The notes under the pieces were generated by a model. It was not told where the DNA came from. It worked only from the letters and a program-made list of their open reading frames with translations, and ran no database searches. A stretch of DNA of 64,000 nt from NCBI GenBank assembly GCA_017450065.1, contig JAFSYI010000059.1:90522-154521 (forward strand), read 5' to 3'. The translations under genes and the position numbers were made by a program. The DNA comes from Lachnospiraceae bacterium. GTDB taxonomy: Bacteria; Bacillota; Clostridia; Lachnospirales; Lachnospiraceae. Shown piece by piece: positions 6,931 through 15,330 of the stretch. Positions within the stretch are counted from its first letter, which is position 1. Every line of letters starts with the position of its first letter.

Positions 6931-8136
6931 ATGGCAACGAAAGATGAAGTATTAAGATTGCTTCAGGAAAACAGTGAGGTATATATCTCCGGGCAGGAGA
7001 TGGCGGACAGGCTGCATGTCACCAGGGCGGCAGTGTGGAAGGCGATTAAGGCGTTGGAAAAAGAAGGGTGTGCGATAGAAGCGGTCACCAATCGCGGATA
7101 CCGGCTTGGCAGGGCACCTGATGCCATAGATGCTCCGTTTATAGAACGGTCGTTAAGAGAGTCGGGGCTGAATGTAAGAGTTATATTTAAAGAAGAAACC
7201 GGTTCGACCAATGAGGATGCACGAAGTGCACTCAGAGATTGGGTTTCCGCCGGCGATCCGGTGGGAAATTCCGAAAACAGTTCAATGGGAAATTCTTCGG
7301 ACGATCCCGCAGATGATCCTGCCAGAAGGCAGAGGGCGGTTCTCGTTATTGCGGATAAACAGAATGCCGGAAGGGGGCGAAGGGGGAGGGATTTCTATTC
7401 GCCACCCGGAACGGGATTGTATATGAGCCTTGCGATGGGGAATGTGCAGGAAGTACTTAAGATGGCCAGGGTTACTGCCGTGGCTGCGGTAGCTGTTGCC
7501 GACGCCGTGGATGAAACTGTGTTTGACGGAGATGACAGGACAGCTATCAAGTGGGTAAATGATATATATATCGGAGAAAAGAAGGTATGCGGAATACTAT
7601 CCGAGGCATTCCTTCCAATGGAAGATGAGGAAGACGGCTGCGTTGTAGTGGGGATTGGAATTAATGTATATGAGCCCACGGGCGGTTTCCCCGAGGATAT
7701 AGACAACAGGGCGGGAGCTCTTATAACGCTGCATGAGTCATCCGAAGGAGCGGTGGATGGATCCGGAACTGAAAACAGAAACGGTAAGGAGTCTGTTGCG
7801 GAAGCCAGAAGTGGAAATGAGTCATCAGGAGAAGGCGGGGTTACAGTTGATCCCGGCAGGACCGGCCTCAGGTCGGTACTTGCATCCCGTGTGATCGCAG
7901 GTTTCTTCAAATATATGGCAGCGCCGGAGCTGAGTCTTAAAAAATACAGGGAAAAGTCAAATCTTATCGGTCATGAGATAACGATCAATGATTTCAGAAA
8001 TGAAGCGAAGGACAGACCGGATAAAACTGCCGTAGTAATAGAAATAGATGATGAATGCAGGCTGGTTGTGGAATATCCGGACGGAAGAAGAGAAGCTCTC
8101 TCATCCGGTGAAGTAAGTGTGGTTAAAAGCCGTTAA
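6931..8136 (+). CDS. birA: Bifunctional biotin ligase/biotin operon repressor BirA with low-complexity insertions
   Basis: Attaches biotin to carboxyl-carrier proteins through biotinyl-AMP and, when loaded, represses biotin genes. The N-terminal 60 residues are a winged helix (SGQEMADRLHVTRAAVWKAIKALE, NRGYRL). The ligase domain shows GSTNEDARSAL, the biotinyl-AMP loop AGRGRRGRDF, KWVNDIYI and VGIGINVYEP. At 401 residues it is about 70-80 longer than usual. The extra length comes from two hydrophilic G/N/S/D/E-rich inserts: one between the STN motif and the GRGRRGR loop (about residues 107-131), the other before the C-terminal SH3-like domain (about 270-312). The first insert contains the direct repeat GGGAAATTC at 7263 and 7287. 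The inserts fall in likely surface loops, so activity is probably kept. Confidence 0.9.
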   Translation: MATKDEVLRLLQENSEVYISGQEMADRLHVTRAAVWKAIKALEKEGCAIEAVTNRGYRLGRAPDAIDAPFIERSLRESGLNVRVIFKEETGSTNEDARSALRDWVSAGDPVGNSENSSMGNSSDDPADDPARRQRAVLVIADKQNAGRGRRGRDFYSPPGTGLYMSLAMGNVQEVLKMARVTAVAAVAVADAVDETVFDGDDRTAIKWVNDIYIGEKKVCGILSEAFLPMEDEEDGCVVVGIGINVYEPTGGFPEDIDNRAGALITLHESSEGAVDGSGTENRNGKESVAEARSGNESSGEGGVTVDPGRTGLRSVLASRVIAGFFKYMAAPELSLKKYREKSNLIGHEITINDFRNEAKDRPDKTAVVIEIDDECRLVVEYPDGRREALSSGEVSVVKSR

Positions 8137-8165
8137 ACGGGTTCGGAAAGTTAAGTATCCGGCTC

Positions 8166-8194
8166 TTGACATATGTACAGGGGTCGGATATAAT
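8166..8194 (+). promoter_or_regulatory. Consensus promoter of the sodium:solute symporter gene
   Basis: TTGACA (8166-8171), 17-base spacer, TATAAT (8189-8194): a perfect match to both consensus boxes. Expected start is near 8201, leaving a leader of about 165 nt. Confidence 0.92.
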
Positions 8195-8213
8195 ATATGC
8201 GTTGCTACTTCAG

Positions 8214-8239
8214 CACTTTAAAGTGTAACGCTTTAAAGC
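8214..8239. promoter_or_regulatory. Twin palindromes at the transcription start (operator-like)
   Basis: CACTTTAAAGTG (8214-8225) and GCTTTAAAGC (8230-8239) are perfect palindromes sharing the core CTTTAAAG, with centres 15 bp apart, just downstream of the predicted transcription start. The position fits a repressor operator; alternatively they form two small hairpins at the 5' end of the mRNA. Confidence 0.55.
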
Positions 8240-8366
8240 AGATGAGTAATAAGGCTGAATCATAATATTGATAAGGTTAAAACCAACAGAAGTATGCAAC
8301 GGAAATCGAAACAAAAGTATCAGAAATACGTAACTGAAAAGTAACGGAAGTAAGGGAGGTCTCAAA

Positions 8367-9947
8367 ATGACAGTCATATTAAGTTCGATCCTGTTAGTCG
8401 TATTCTTTGCGGTGATGATCGGGGTCGGCATCTATACAAGGAAGAATGCGACCGATGTAAACGGATTTGTTCTGGGCGGAAGGAGTGTTGGTCCGTGGCT
8501 TACGGCCTTCGCCTTCGGTACTTCATATTTTTCGGCGGTTATCTTTGTCGGATATGCGGGTCAGTTCGGCTGGCTGTATGGTATGTCCGCTACATGGGCA
8601 GGAATCGGAAATGCCCTTGTAGGTTCGATGCTTGCATGGAAGATACTCGGCAGAAGGACAAGGATAATGACACAGTATCTGGATTCCAGGACAATGCCGG
8701 ATTTCTTTGAAAAGAGATTCTACAGTAAGAATCTTAAGATAATAGCATCAGTGATCGTATTTGTGTTCCTGATACCGTATACGGCATCCTTATACAACGG
8801 TCTGTCATCACTGTTCGGCCTTGTGTTTGACCTGCCTTACTGGGTGGTCATAGCGGTTATGGCAGTACTTACCGGAATCTATGTCATCTTCGGCGGATAT
8901 ATGGCAACGGCCATTAACGATTTCATACAGGGAATAATCATGCTGATAGGTATCACAGCCGTGATCCTTGCAGTACTTAACGGACATGGCGGACTGATCA
9001 GTGCCATGCAGGAGCTGTCGGCCGTGGAATGTGAGGGCTGGGCAGGCGGAGCTTATACCTCGTTCCTTGGACCCGATCCGATGGCACTTGTATTCGTGGT
9101 AATACTTACATCCCTCGGAACATGGGGACTTCCCCAGATGGTAGGAAAGTTCTATGCGATCAAGAGTGAAAAGGATATACATAAGGGAACCATCATCTCT
9201 ACATTCTTTGCCATGATAGTGGCCGCAGGGTGCTATTTCCTCGGAGGGTTCGGAAGACTTTATGCCGATAAGATAAGCTACAATCCCGCCAACGGCAAGC
9301 CGCTTTTCGATACGATCGTTCCGGCAATGCTTTCAACACTTTCACCTGTGATAATCGCAGTGGTAATAGTGCTGGTTCTTTCGGCATCAATGTCGACCCT
9401 TTCGTCACTTGTGCTTACCAGCAGCTCGACGCTGACGCTTGACGTTATCAAGCCTGCTTCAAAGAAAGAAATGGATGAGAAAAGACAGGTGTTTATCATG
9501 AGGCTGTTTATAGTCTTCTTCATTCTTGTTTCCGCAATAATAGCAGTGGTTAAGGATGCCTTCCCGGGCATAACATTCATCGCTCAGATGATGGGTGTTT
9601 CATGGGGTGCTCTTGCAGGAGCCTTTCTTGCACCGTTCCTCTATGGTCTGTACTGGAAGGGCGCGACCAGGGCATCGGTGGCAGCGTGTTATATCTGGGG
9701 CTGCGGTATAGCAATAATCCAGCTTATCGTAACTCTTGGCGGAGTGGATGTAAGCTCATGGGGACCGGTTATAGGATATATCTTCAAGTCATCGATCAAT
9801 TCCGGCGTTGTTGCCATGGTCGGGGGACTGATAGTGGTTCCGCTTGTAAGTGCATTCACTAAGAAGGAGGACGCGAAGAAGATCGATGAGATGTTCACGT
9901 GCTTTGACAAGAGGGTTCAGGTACCTGTTAAGGAGGCACTGGACTGA
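8367..9947 (+). CDS. Sodium:solute symporter (SSS family)
   Basis: Integral membrane protein that imports a small solute with sodium. The 526 residues form about 13 membrane helices from residue 3 onward, with family landmarks near the N-terminus: FVLGGRSVGPWLTAFAFGTSYFSA and FVGYAGQFGWLYG, then LPQMVGKFYAIKSEKDIHKG in the middle and a sodium-site-type helix SASMSTLSSLVLTSSS at about 340-357. Length is normal for PutP/PanF-like members. Ribosome binding site GGGAGG precedes the ATG by about 8 bases. It is transcribed alone from a perfect-consensus promoter and closed by a strong terminator. The substrate (amino acid, sugar, organic acid) cannot be deduced. Confidence 0.9.
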   Translation: MTVILSSILLVVFFAVMIGVGIYTRKNATDVNGFVLGGRSVGPWLTAFAFGTSYFSAVIFVGYAGQFGWLYGMSATWAGIGNALVGSMLAWKILGRRTRIMTQYLDSRTMPDFFEKRFYSKNLKIIASVIVFVFLIPYTASLYNGLSSLFGLVFDLPYWVVIAVMAVLTGIYVIFGGYMATAINDFIQGIIMLIGITAVILAVLNGHGGLISAMQELSAVECEGWAGGAYTSFLGPDPMALVFVVILTSLGTWGLPQMVGKFYAIKSEKDIHKGTIISTFFAMIVAAGCYFLGGFGRLYADKISYNPANGKPLFDTIVPAMLSTLSPVIIAVVIVLVLSASMSTLSSLVLTSSSTLTLDVIKPASKKEMDEKRQVFIMRLFIVFFILVSAIIAVVKDAFPGITFIAQMMGVSWGALAGAFLAPFLYGLYWKGATRASVAACYIWGCGIAIIQLIVTLGGVDVSSWGPVIGYIFKSSINSGVVAMVGGLIVVPLVSAFTKKEDAKKIDEMFTCFDKRVQVPVKEALD

Positions 9948-9963
9948 TCCGTGGATTATTCAG

Positions 9964-9989
9964 AGGCAGGGCAAAGGCCCTGCCTTTTT
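9964..9989 (+). terminator. Intrinsic terminator after the symporter gene
   Basis: Stem AGGCAGGGC/GCCCTGCCT with loop AAAG, followed by TTTTT. Confidence 0.95.
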
Positions 9990-10034
9990 GATCGATTTAA
10001 GCAATTTTAATATTTTATTGCGCAATTTGAACAC

Positions 10035-10063
10035 TTGAAATAAAGGGGGTAATCTGATAGAAT
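10035..10063 (+). promoter_or_regulatory. Promoter of tRNA-Leu
   Basis: TTGAAA (10035-10040), 17-base spacer, TAGAAT (10058-10063), 14 bases before the tRNA. No terminator and no other clear promoter is visible between the tRNA and the pel genes. Confidence 0.8.
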
Positions 10064-10077
10064 ATTCTGTGTTTTAT

Positions 10078-10159
10078 GCGGATATGGCGGAATTGGCAGA
10101 CGCGCAGGATTTAGGTTCCTGTGCCGCAGGGTGTGCGGGTTCGACTCCCGCTATCCGCA
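10078..10159 (+). tRNA. tRNA-Leu (anticodon TAG)
   Basis: An 82-nt class II tRNA: acceptor GCGGATA/TATCCGC, anticodon stem CAGGA/TCCTG with loop TTTAGGT giving TAG, long variable arm TGCCGCAGGGTGT, T arm GCGGG TTCGACT CCCGC, discriminator A. CCA is not encoded. Confidence 0.96.
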
Positions 10160-10237
10160 TTGATCATTAATACATTGTTCGTGTTCAAGGTACCGGAAGG
10201 TCAGACCGCAGTATATGAAAGGGAACTTTGATATAAT

Positions 10238-12412
10238 ATGAATCACAAAAGTGGAAGCCCCGAACAGCCCTCGTGCGTGCTTCTCTGTGGGAAAACCGAA
10301 TTGCTTGATTATGAGACCCTTAAGCAGATAGCGCAGTACTACAATGTGGTTGTTTCCGGAGAAAGAATAAACAGGGATATATACCGCAGGAAGTTAACGC
10401 GTAAGATACACATATATAATGAAGATCCCACATCCGAGAATTTCAAAAAGATAGCCTATGCATATTCGCCTGATGTGATATGGTATTTTTCGGGTTTTGC
10501 GGATGGCGGGGACGGACTTGACAACGAGAGCAGGAAGATAGAAAGGCTCATTGAGTGCTGTGTTGCCAACGAAGTGCAGAAGCTTATTATCATATCTTCG
10601 ATTAACAGTCTTAATTACACCCCGTTAACGGAGCAGAAGATGATCATCGGGAAGGAATTCGCATCTCCCCGTTCCTTTGACTGTGCCAAAATGGAAGAGC
10701 TTGTGAGCTTCAATGCAGGCAGGGGTCAGATAAGGACTGTTATTGTAAGAGCACCATATATATCAGGCAGGATAAGCAGAAACAATTATCTCAGCAGCAT
10801 ATTTGCCACCATGATGGATAACGGTGCCGTATCATTTCCATATAATGAAAAACAGATGATAGATTTCTTTTCATTAAGAGATCTGTGTGAACTGCTCATA
10901 TCCATTACCGAAGAAACCATGGATTCCACGGGTGAGTATACCGTGCTCAGCGGTTATCAGACCACTTACGGGGAATTCGGCTCAATGCTCAAGGGACTTG
11001 ATGCCACGGTAAAGCTGGAATATGACAGACCGGCTGTCTATGATCTTGTGCTGAATAAGGAGCGCGAGGCGCAGAGAGTCAGGGAAAGCTACGGTTTTAT
11101 AGCTGCCGATAATGTACTTGACGGTTTGGATGAGGCTTACAGAGAGTATTCAAGGAATGTTGTAAAAAAATCGGCTTTAAAGGAAAAGCTCGGGAAGTTT
11201 CTGACTCTGGTTTCCGACAATACTCTTAAGTTTGCCGAGCTGATAATACTGTTCATAGCAGTTCAGTATCTTCTTAAATACACTTCGGATTCGGTTTATT
11301 TTAAATATATCGATCTCAGGCTTTTCTTCGTTGTGATCCTCGGAATGACTCACGGAATGCATATCGGAATCCTGGCCGGTGTTCTTGAATGTATATCGCT
11401 TGTTCTCGTATACAGGCAGACGGGTGTGAACGGCATGATGCTGTTCTATAACGTTGATTACTGGCTGCCCTTCGCAATTTATCTTATGACCGGAGCGATA
11501 ACCGGATATATCACGACCGCAAAGAATCAGAAGATTTCTTTCATGGAGCAGGAGACTGCGGCACTTCAGGACAAGTATATGTTCCTTAACAATGTATATA
11601 TGTCGGTCATTGATAACAAGGAGGAATACAAGAGACAGATCCTTGGTTATCAGGACAGCTTCGGGAAGATATTCGAGGCAGTCGAGAAGCTCGACAGCTC
11701 GGTTCCTGCCGATATTTTCATGAACGGTGTCAATACTTTGGAACGCATACTGAACAACAGAAGCATAGCCATCTATACCATGGATGAATGGCAGAAATAT
11801 CTGCGCCTTGTTGCCTGCTCAAGAGAGATGATGGCAAGATTGACCAATTCGGTCAGTATCGATGATTTCAGGATAATATACGATGAGATACTGGATAAGG
11901 GAACATGGAAGAATACTGATTTTGCCCCGGGTCTTCCAATGTACGCCTACGGTATAGTGGAGGATGGGAAGGTCAGGCTTATGATCTGTCTGTTTGAGGC
12001 GGGTCCCGAGCAGATGGGACTGTATTATATGAACCTGTTCACTATACTGTGCAGCCTTATCAGGGTATCCTTCATCCGTGCGCTTGAGTATCAGCAAGCG
12101 ATTGAGGATGAAAAATATTACAGGGATACAGAGGTACTGATCCCATCCTTCTTTGAGGATGAGCTTAATTCACAGAGGAAAATGGCAGAGGCCGGTGTCG
12201 CAAGCTATATCCTGCTGCAGATAGAGGAATCTGATGTCACGAGCTTTAATGACAGCCTTAAGGGCCTTATAAGACACAGCGATATAGCCGGCGCCGGGTA
12301 TGACGGTAACTATTATCTGCTTCTGACACAGACCAACAGGGATATAGTAGGCATAGTGGGCAAGAGGTTAACGGAGCATGAGATCAAATATACGGTCGTG
12401 GAGGGAATGTAG
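10238..12412 (+). CDS. pelD: PelD-like c-di-GMP receptor with N-terminal SDR-like domain
   Basis: Predicted membrane receptor that activates Pel polysaccharide polymerisation when it binds c-di-GMP. Domain order: residues 1-300 resemble a nucleotide-sugar epimerase/SDR fold (IISSINSL, VIVRAPYISG) but lack a clear TGxxGxxG; about four membrane helices at 334-430; a GAF-like region at about 470-620; a degenerate GGDEF domain at 645-724. In that last domain the catalytic motif is replaced by YDGNYY while the inhibitory c-di-GMP site R679-H-S-D682 is intact, as in known PelD receptors. First gene of the pel run, 78 bp after tRNA-Leu; ribosome binding site AAAGGGA is 12 bases before ATG. The stop is 3 bases from the next start. 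The PelD call rests on this architecture plus the downstream genes. Confidence 0.82.
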   Translation: MNHKSGSPEQPSCVLLCGKTELLDYETLKQIAQYYNVVVSGERINRDIYRRKLTRKIHIYNEDPTSENFKKIAYAYSPDVIWYFSGFADGGDGLDNESRKIERLIECCVANEVQKLIIISSINSLNYTPLTEQKMIIGKEFASPRSFDCAKMEELVSFNAGRGQIRTVIVRAPYISGRISRNNYLSSIFATMMDNGAVSFPYNEKQMIDFFSLRDLCELLISITEETMDSTGEYTVLSGYQTTYGEFGSMLKGLDATVKLEYDRPAVYDLVLNKEREAQRVRESYGFIAADNVLDGLDEAYREYSRNVVKKSALKEKLGKFLTLVSDNTLKFAELIILFIAVQYLLKYTSDSVYFKYIDLRLFFVVILGMTHGMHIGILAGVLECISLVLVYRQTGVNGMMLFYNVDYWLPFAIYLMTGAITGYITTAKNQKISFMEQETAALQDKYMFLNNVYMSVIDNKEEYKRQILGYQDSFGKIFEAVEKLDSSVPADIFMNGVNTLERILNNRSIAIYTMDEWQKYLRLVACSREMMARLTNSVSIDDFRIIYDEILDKGTWKNTDFAPGLPMYAYGIVEDGKVRLMICLFEAGPEQMGLYYMNLFTILCSLIRVSFIRALEYQQAIEDEKYYRDTEVLIPSFFEDELNSQRKMAEAGVASYILLQIEESDVTSFNDSLKGLIRHSDIAGAGYDGNYYLLLTQTNRDIVGIVGKRLTEHEIKYTVVEGM

Positions 12413-12415
12413 GGA

Positions 12416-13432
12416 ATGCATTGGATAGTGATCTTCTTTATACTCCATATCCTTGTCTGCACCGTGGTTCTGTGCCTCAGGATACTGCGTATACTGAAGT
12501 GCGGTTATATAAACATTTTCATAGCTTTCTTTGTGCCCGTATGGGGAATGGTAATGCTGATACGCAAGCGTTATTCGGATAAGCATTCGGAGAGAGAAGG
12601 CGAGGAGATCGACGCCAGGATGCCGACAGCGGAATTTGAAAAGAAGAGCGTCCCGATTGATCAGGATGAGAAGGATATCGTGCCTTTGGCGGAGGCGCTT
12701 GCCGTTAATGACAGCGTCACACGAAGGGATATAATGATGGACATCCTCTACAGCGTGAACAAGAGCATTGTCGTGGAGAACGACGATCTTAAGGAGAAGG
12801 TCGTTCCGCTTGAAGAGGCACTGGTCGTAAATGATACGGCAACGAGAAGGAACCTTATCATAGATGTTCTTTATTCCAATCCGAGTGAATATGTGGCTCA
12901 GCTTAACGATGCCAAGGAAAATAAAGACACAGAGGTTGTGCACTATGCCGCGACGGCACTTGCCGAGATACAGAAGGATTTCGACCTTAAGTTCCATGAC
13001 ATCATGCTGAGGAAGGCGGAGGATCCCGATAATGAGGCGACAGACAATGAGTACCAGGTTCTCCTTGAGAATTATATAGCCAGCGGGTTGCTGGAGGGTG
13101 ATGCACTTAAAAACCAGCTCAGGAATTACTCGGAACTTCTTGACAGAAAGATAAGCAGGAAGGAAACAAAGGGCAGATGGACGCTGCTTAACAAGAAGGC
13201 GGATGCGGACCTTAAGCTGAGGGATGCCAAAGCACTTGATAAGGATGTTGTTCTTATGTCGAAGCGCTGGCCCGAGCACGAGAACGTCTATATGTATAAG
13301 ATGCAGAGCGCCATGCTTAAGAAGGACAGCGTGCGCATAAGGGAAATAATAAAGGAAATACGGGATAAGAATATATATCTTTCGGCTGAACTGCGCGGAC
13401 TGGTTCAGTTTTGGGATGAAAAAGCAGGATGA
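12416..13432 (+). CDS. pelE: PelE-like membrane-anchored helical-repeat protein
   Basis: Two N-terminal membrane segments (about residues 3-22 and 32-49) followed by a charged, all-helical cytoplasmic region, the layout of PelE, which works with PelD and PelG in the inner-membrane Pel complex. A 26-residue unit occurs twice (residues 88-113 and 129-154; consensus VPLxEALxVNDxxTRRxxxxDxLYS), indicating an internal duplication in a TPR/HEAT-like scaffold. It starts 3 bases after pelD and ends in an ATGA overlap with the next gene, so translation is probably coupled. Sequence alone would not identify it; position and topology do. Confidence 0.7.
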   Translation: MHWIVIFFILHILVCTVVLCLRILRILKCGYINIFIAFFVPVWGMVMLIRKRYSDKHSEREGEEIDARMPTAEFEKKSVPIDQDEKDIVPLAEALAVNDSVTRRDIMMDILYSVNKSIVVENDDLKEKVVPLEEALVVNDTATRRNLIIDVLYSNPSEYVAQLNDAKENKDTEVVHYAATALAEIQKDFDLKFHDIMLRKAEDPDNEATDNEYQVLLENYIASGLLEGDALKNQLRNYSELLDRKISRKETKGRWTLLNKKADADLKLRDAKALDKDVVLMSKRWPEHENVYMYKMQSAMLKKDSVRIREIIKEIRDKNIYLSAELRGLVQFWDEKAG

Positions 13433-15330
13433 ATAAACTGTTTGGGAGAGAAAAAAAAGAAAAGCTTAAGAATGCTGCTCATATAAATCTGGGAGGCGTA
13501 TATGTCCTCGGAGTCATGTACTGTATACTTATGGTGGTGCTTATTGCGGTTCAGGCAAATGTAAGATATACGATACGTGCCGACCGTCTTACCCTGCTTC
13601 CGAGGGAAGAGCTTGCAAAGCTTAAGACAGAGCAGACAGAAAGGATGGACGATACATTCCGGACTGACAGCCCGGATACACATAAGGACACCCTTCTGGT
13701 TATAGAGGACGGCGATGCCGGAAGTGAGAAGGCGCAGAAGCTTTATATCCCTGTTTTTTCGCAAATGAAAATAGCTTATGATGTGTGTACGGCCGAGACC
13801 CTTGAACCCGGGATGATCCGGGAATACGATAAGATAGTTCTGGCGATAACCCATTATCCTCTGCTTGCGGATACGATAGCCGATCTTAAGGTATGGGTGA
13901 AGCAGGGCGGAAATCTCATGATAGCCTATCCGCCCGAGGTATCGGGGAGTTACCAGACTCTTTATGAAATCCTCGGAATCAAGGACAGCGGAGATACCAC
14001 ATTGGTTGAGGGGCTGCATTTTGATAAGAATTTCATGATCGGAGGGATTGCAAAGGATTACTACATCATAGATGCCTATGACTGCTCACTGGGACTGTCC
14101 ATCACGGATGACTGTGAGGTCTATATCCGTTCGACCGATGAATATTCGGTGCCTCTTGTCTGGCGCAGGAAAGCCGGGGAAGGAACCATAGTGGTGGACA
14201 ATTTCGGTATCCTTGAGAAGGCATACAGAGGGATACACTGCGCGGCTTACAGCCTGTTGGGAGACTACTGTATATATCCCGTGATAAACGGCGCAGCTTT
14301 CTATATAGATGATTTTCCCTCACCGGTTCCGGGAGGTGACGGACAGTACATAACAAGGGACTACAATATGTCCATCAGCGATTTCTATTCGCAGGTATGG
14401 TGGAATGACATATATGAGCTTGCCAAAAAACATAATATTTATTACACGGGCCTTGTAATAGAGGATTATTCCAATCAGGTAAGCGGTGAGTTCGTACGGA
14501 ACAGGGAGATAAGGAGATTCCAGTATTTCGGAAACATGCTGTTGCGTTCGGGCGGTGAGATAGGAATACACGGGTACAATCATATGCCGCTGGTGCTTGA
14601 GAATTTCGATTACAAGGATCAGTATGATGCCTATATCCAGTGGCCTTCGGTTGAGGATATGAGGAATTCACTTAATGAGGTGTTTGATTTTACACATGAC
14701 CTGTTCAAGGATGAGGAACTGCTGGTCTATGTGCCGCCCTCGAATGTTCTGTCAGAAGAGGGCAGGAAGCTCTTAAATGAAACATCCATCCGTTCCGTGG
14801 CAGCCGTTTATCTGTCGACGGATATGGCCTTTGAGCAGGAATTCGATGTATCCGGAGACGGAATGATCAACTGTCCGAGGATCACGTCCGGCTGTGTTAT
14901 AGATGATTATATGGAACTGGCTGCTCTGTCGGAGTTAAACCTGCATTTCGTTAATACACATTTCGTTCATCCCGATGATGTGCTGGATGAGGACAGAGGT
15001 GCCCGTCTCGGCTGGGCGAAGCTGTATAAGAATCTGTGTAACTATTATGACTGGCTGTACAAAGTATGTCCCAAGCTGCGTAATATGACGGGTACCGAGC
15101 TGGCTGCAGCCGTAGAGCATTACGATCTGGTAGGAGTAAACAGAGAATTTACGGATGACAGGCTCACGTTAAAGCTTGATAATTTCAATGGTGAGAACTG
15201 GATGCTGTTTCGCGTAAATAACGGCAAGAAGCTCTTAAGGGTCCGGGGCGGAGGCTTTGATGAGGTTGCCGACGGACTGTATCTTATACGATGTGCTAAG
15301 GATGAAGTCGAGCTGGAGATATATAAATAA
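13429..15330 (+). CDS. DUF2194-family polysaccharide deacetylase, Gram-positive PelA deacetylase counterpart
   Basis: Predicted membrane-anchored, surface-facing esterase that removes acetyl groups from Pel. One membrane helix at about residues 23-42; residues 80-270 form a Rossmann-like domain; the catalytic part has family-4-like motifs: FYIDDFPSP with Asp294/Asp295, GEIGIHGYNHMPL with His381 and His385 (HxxxH metal site), and a late THFVHPDD. A beta-rich tail covers the last 70 residues. The 633-residue length fits DUF2194 proteins, often found with pelF/pelG. The start overlaps the pelE stop (ATGA) and the stop directly abuts the pelF start. Unlike Pseudomonas PelA no separate glycoside hydrolase domain is recognisable. 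Confidence 0.78.
   Translation: MNKLFGREKKEKLKNAAHINLGGVYVLGVMYCILMVVLIAVQANVRYTIRADRLTLLPREELAKLKTEQTERMDDTFRTDSPDTHKDTLLVIEDGDAGSEKAQKLYIPVFSQMKIAYDVCTAETLEPGMIREYDKIVLAITHYPLLADTIADLKVWVKQGGNLMIAYPPEVSGSYQTLYEILGIKDSGDTTLVEGLHFDKNFMIGGIAKDYYIIDAYDCSLGLSITDDCEVYIRSTDEYSVPLVWRRKAGEGTIVVDNFGILEKAYRGIHCAAYSLLGDYCIYPVINGAAFYIDDFPSPVPGGDGQYITRDYNMSISDFYSQVWWNDIYELAKKHNIYYTGLVIEDYSNQVSGEFVRNREIRRFQYFGNMLLRSGGEIGIHGYNHMPLVLENFDYKDQYDAYIQWPSVEDMRNSLNEVFDFTHDLFKDEELLVYVPPSNVLSEEGRKLLNETSIRSVAAVYLSTDMAFEQEFDVSGDGMINCPRITSGCVIDDYMELAALSELNLHFVNTHFVHPDDVLDEDRGARLGWAKLYKNLCNYYDWLYKVCPKLRNMTGTELAAAVEHYDLVGVNREFTDDRLTLKLDNFNGENWMLFRVNNGKKLLRVRGGGFDEVADGLYLIRCAKDEVELEIYK

Noticed and set aside
10160-10237. 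Possible c-di-GMP riboswitch before pelD (GGTACCGGAAGGTC...)
   Set aside because: Only a short resemblance; the gap is 78 bp and lacks the paired helices and conserved core of either c-di-GMP riboswitch class.
12368-13279. 303-codon minus-strand open frame over pelE, and similar long antisense frames at 15673-16392, 18386-19288, 25686-26738 and 59801-60964
   Set aside because: They lie fully opposite well-supported genes, lack ribosome binding sites and have no recognisable protein features; they are shadows of codon usage.
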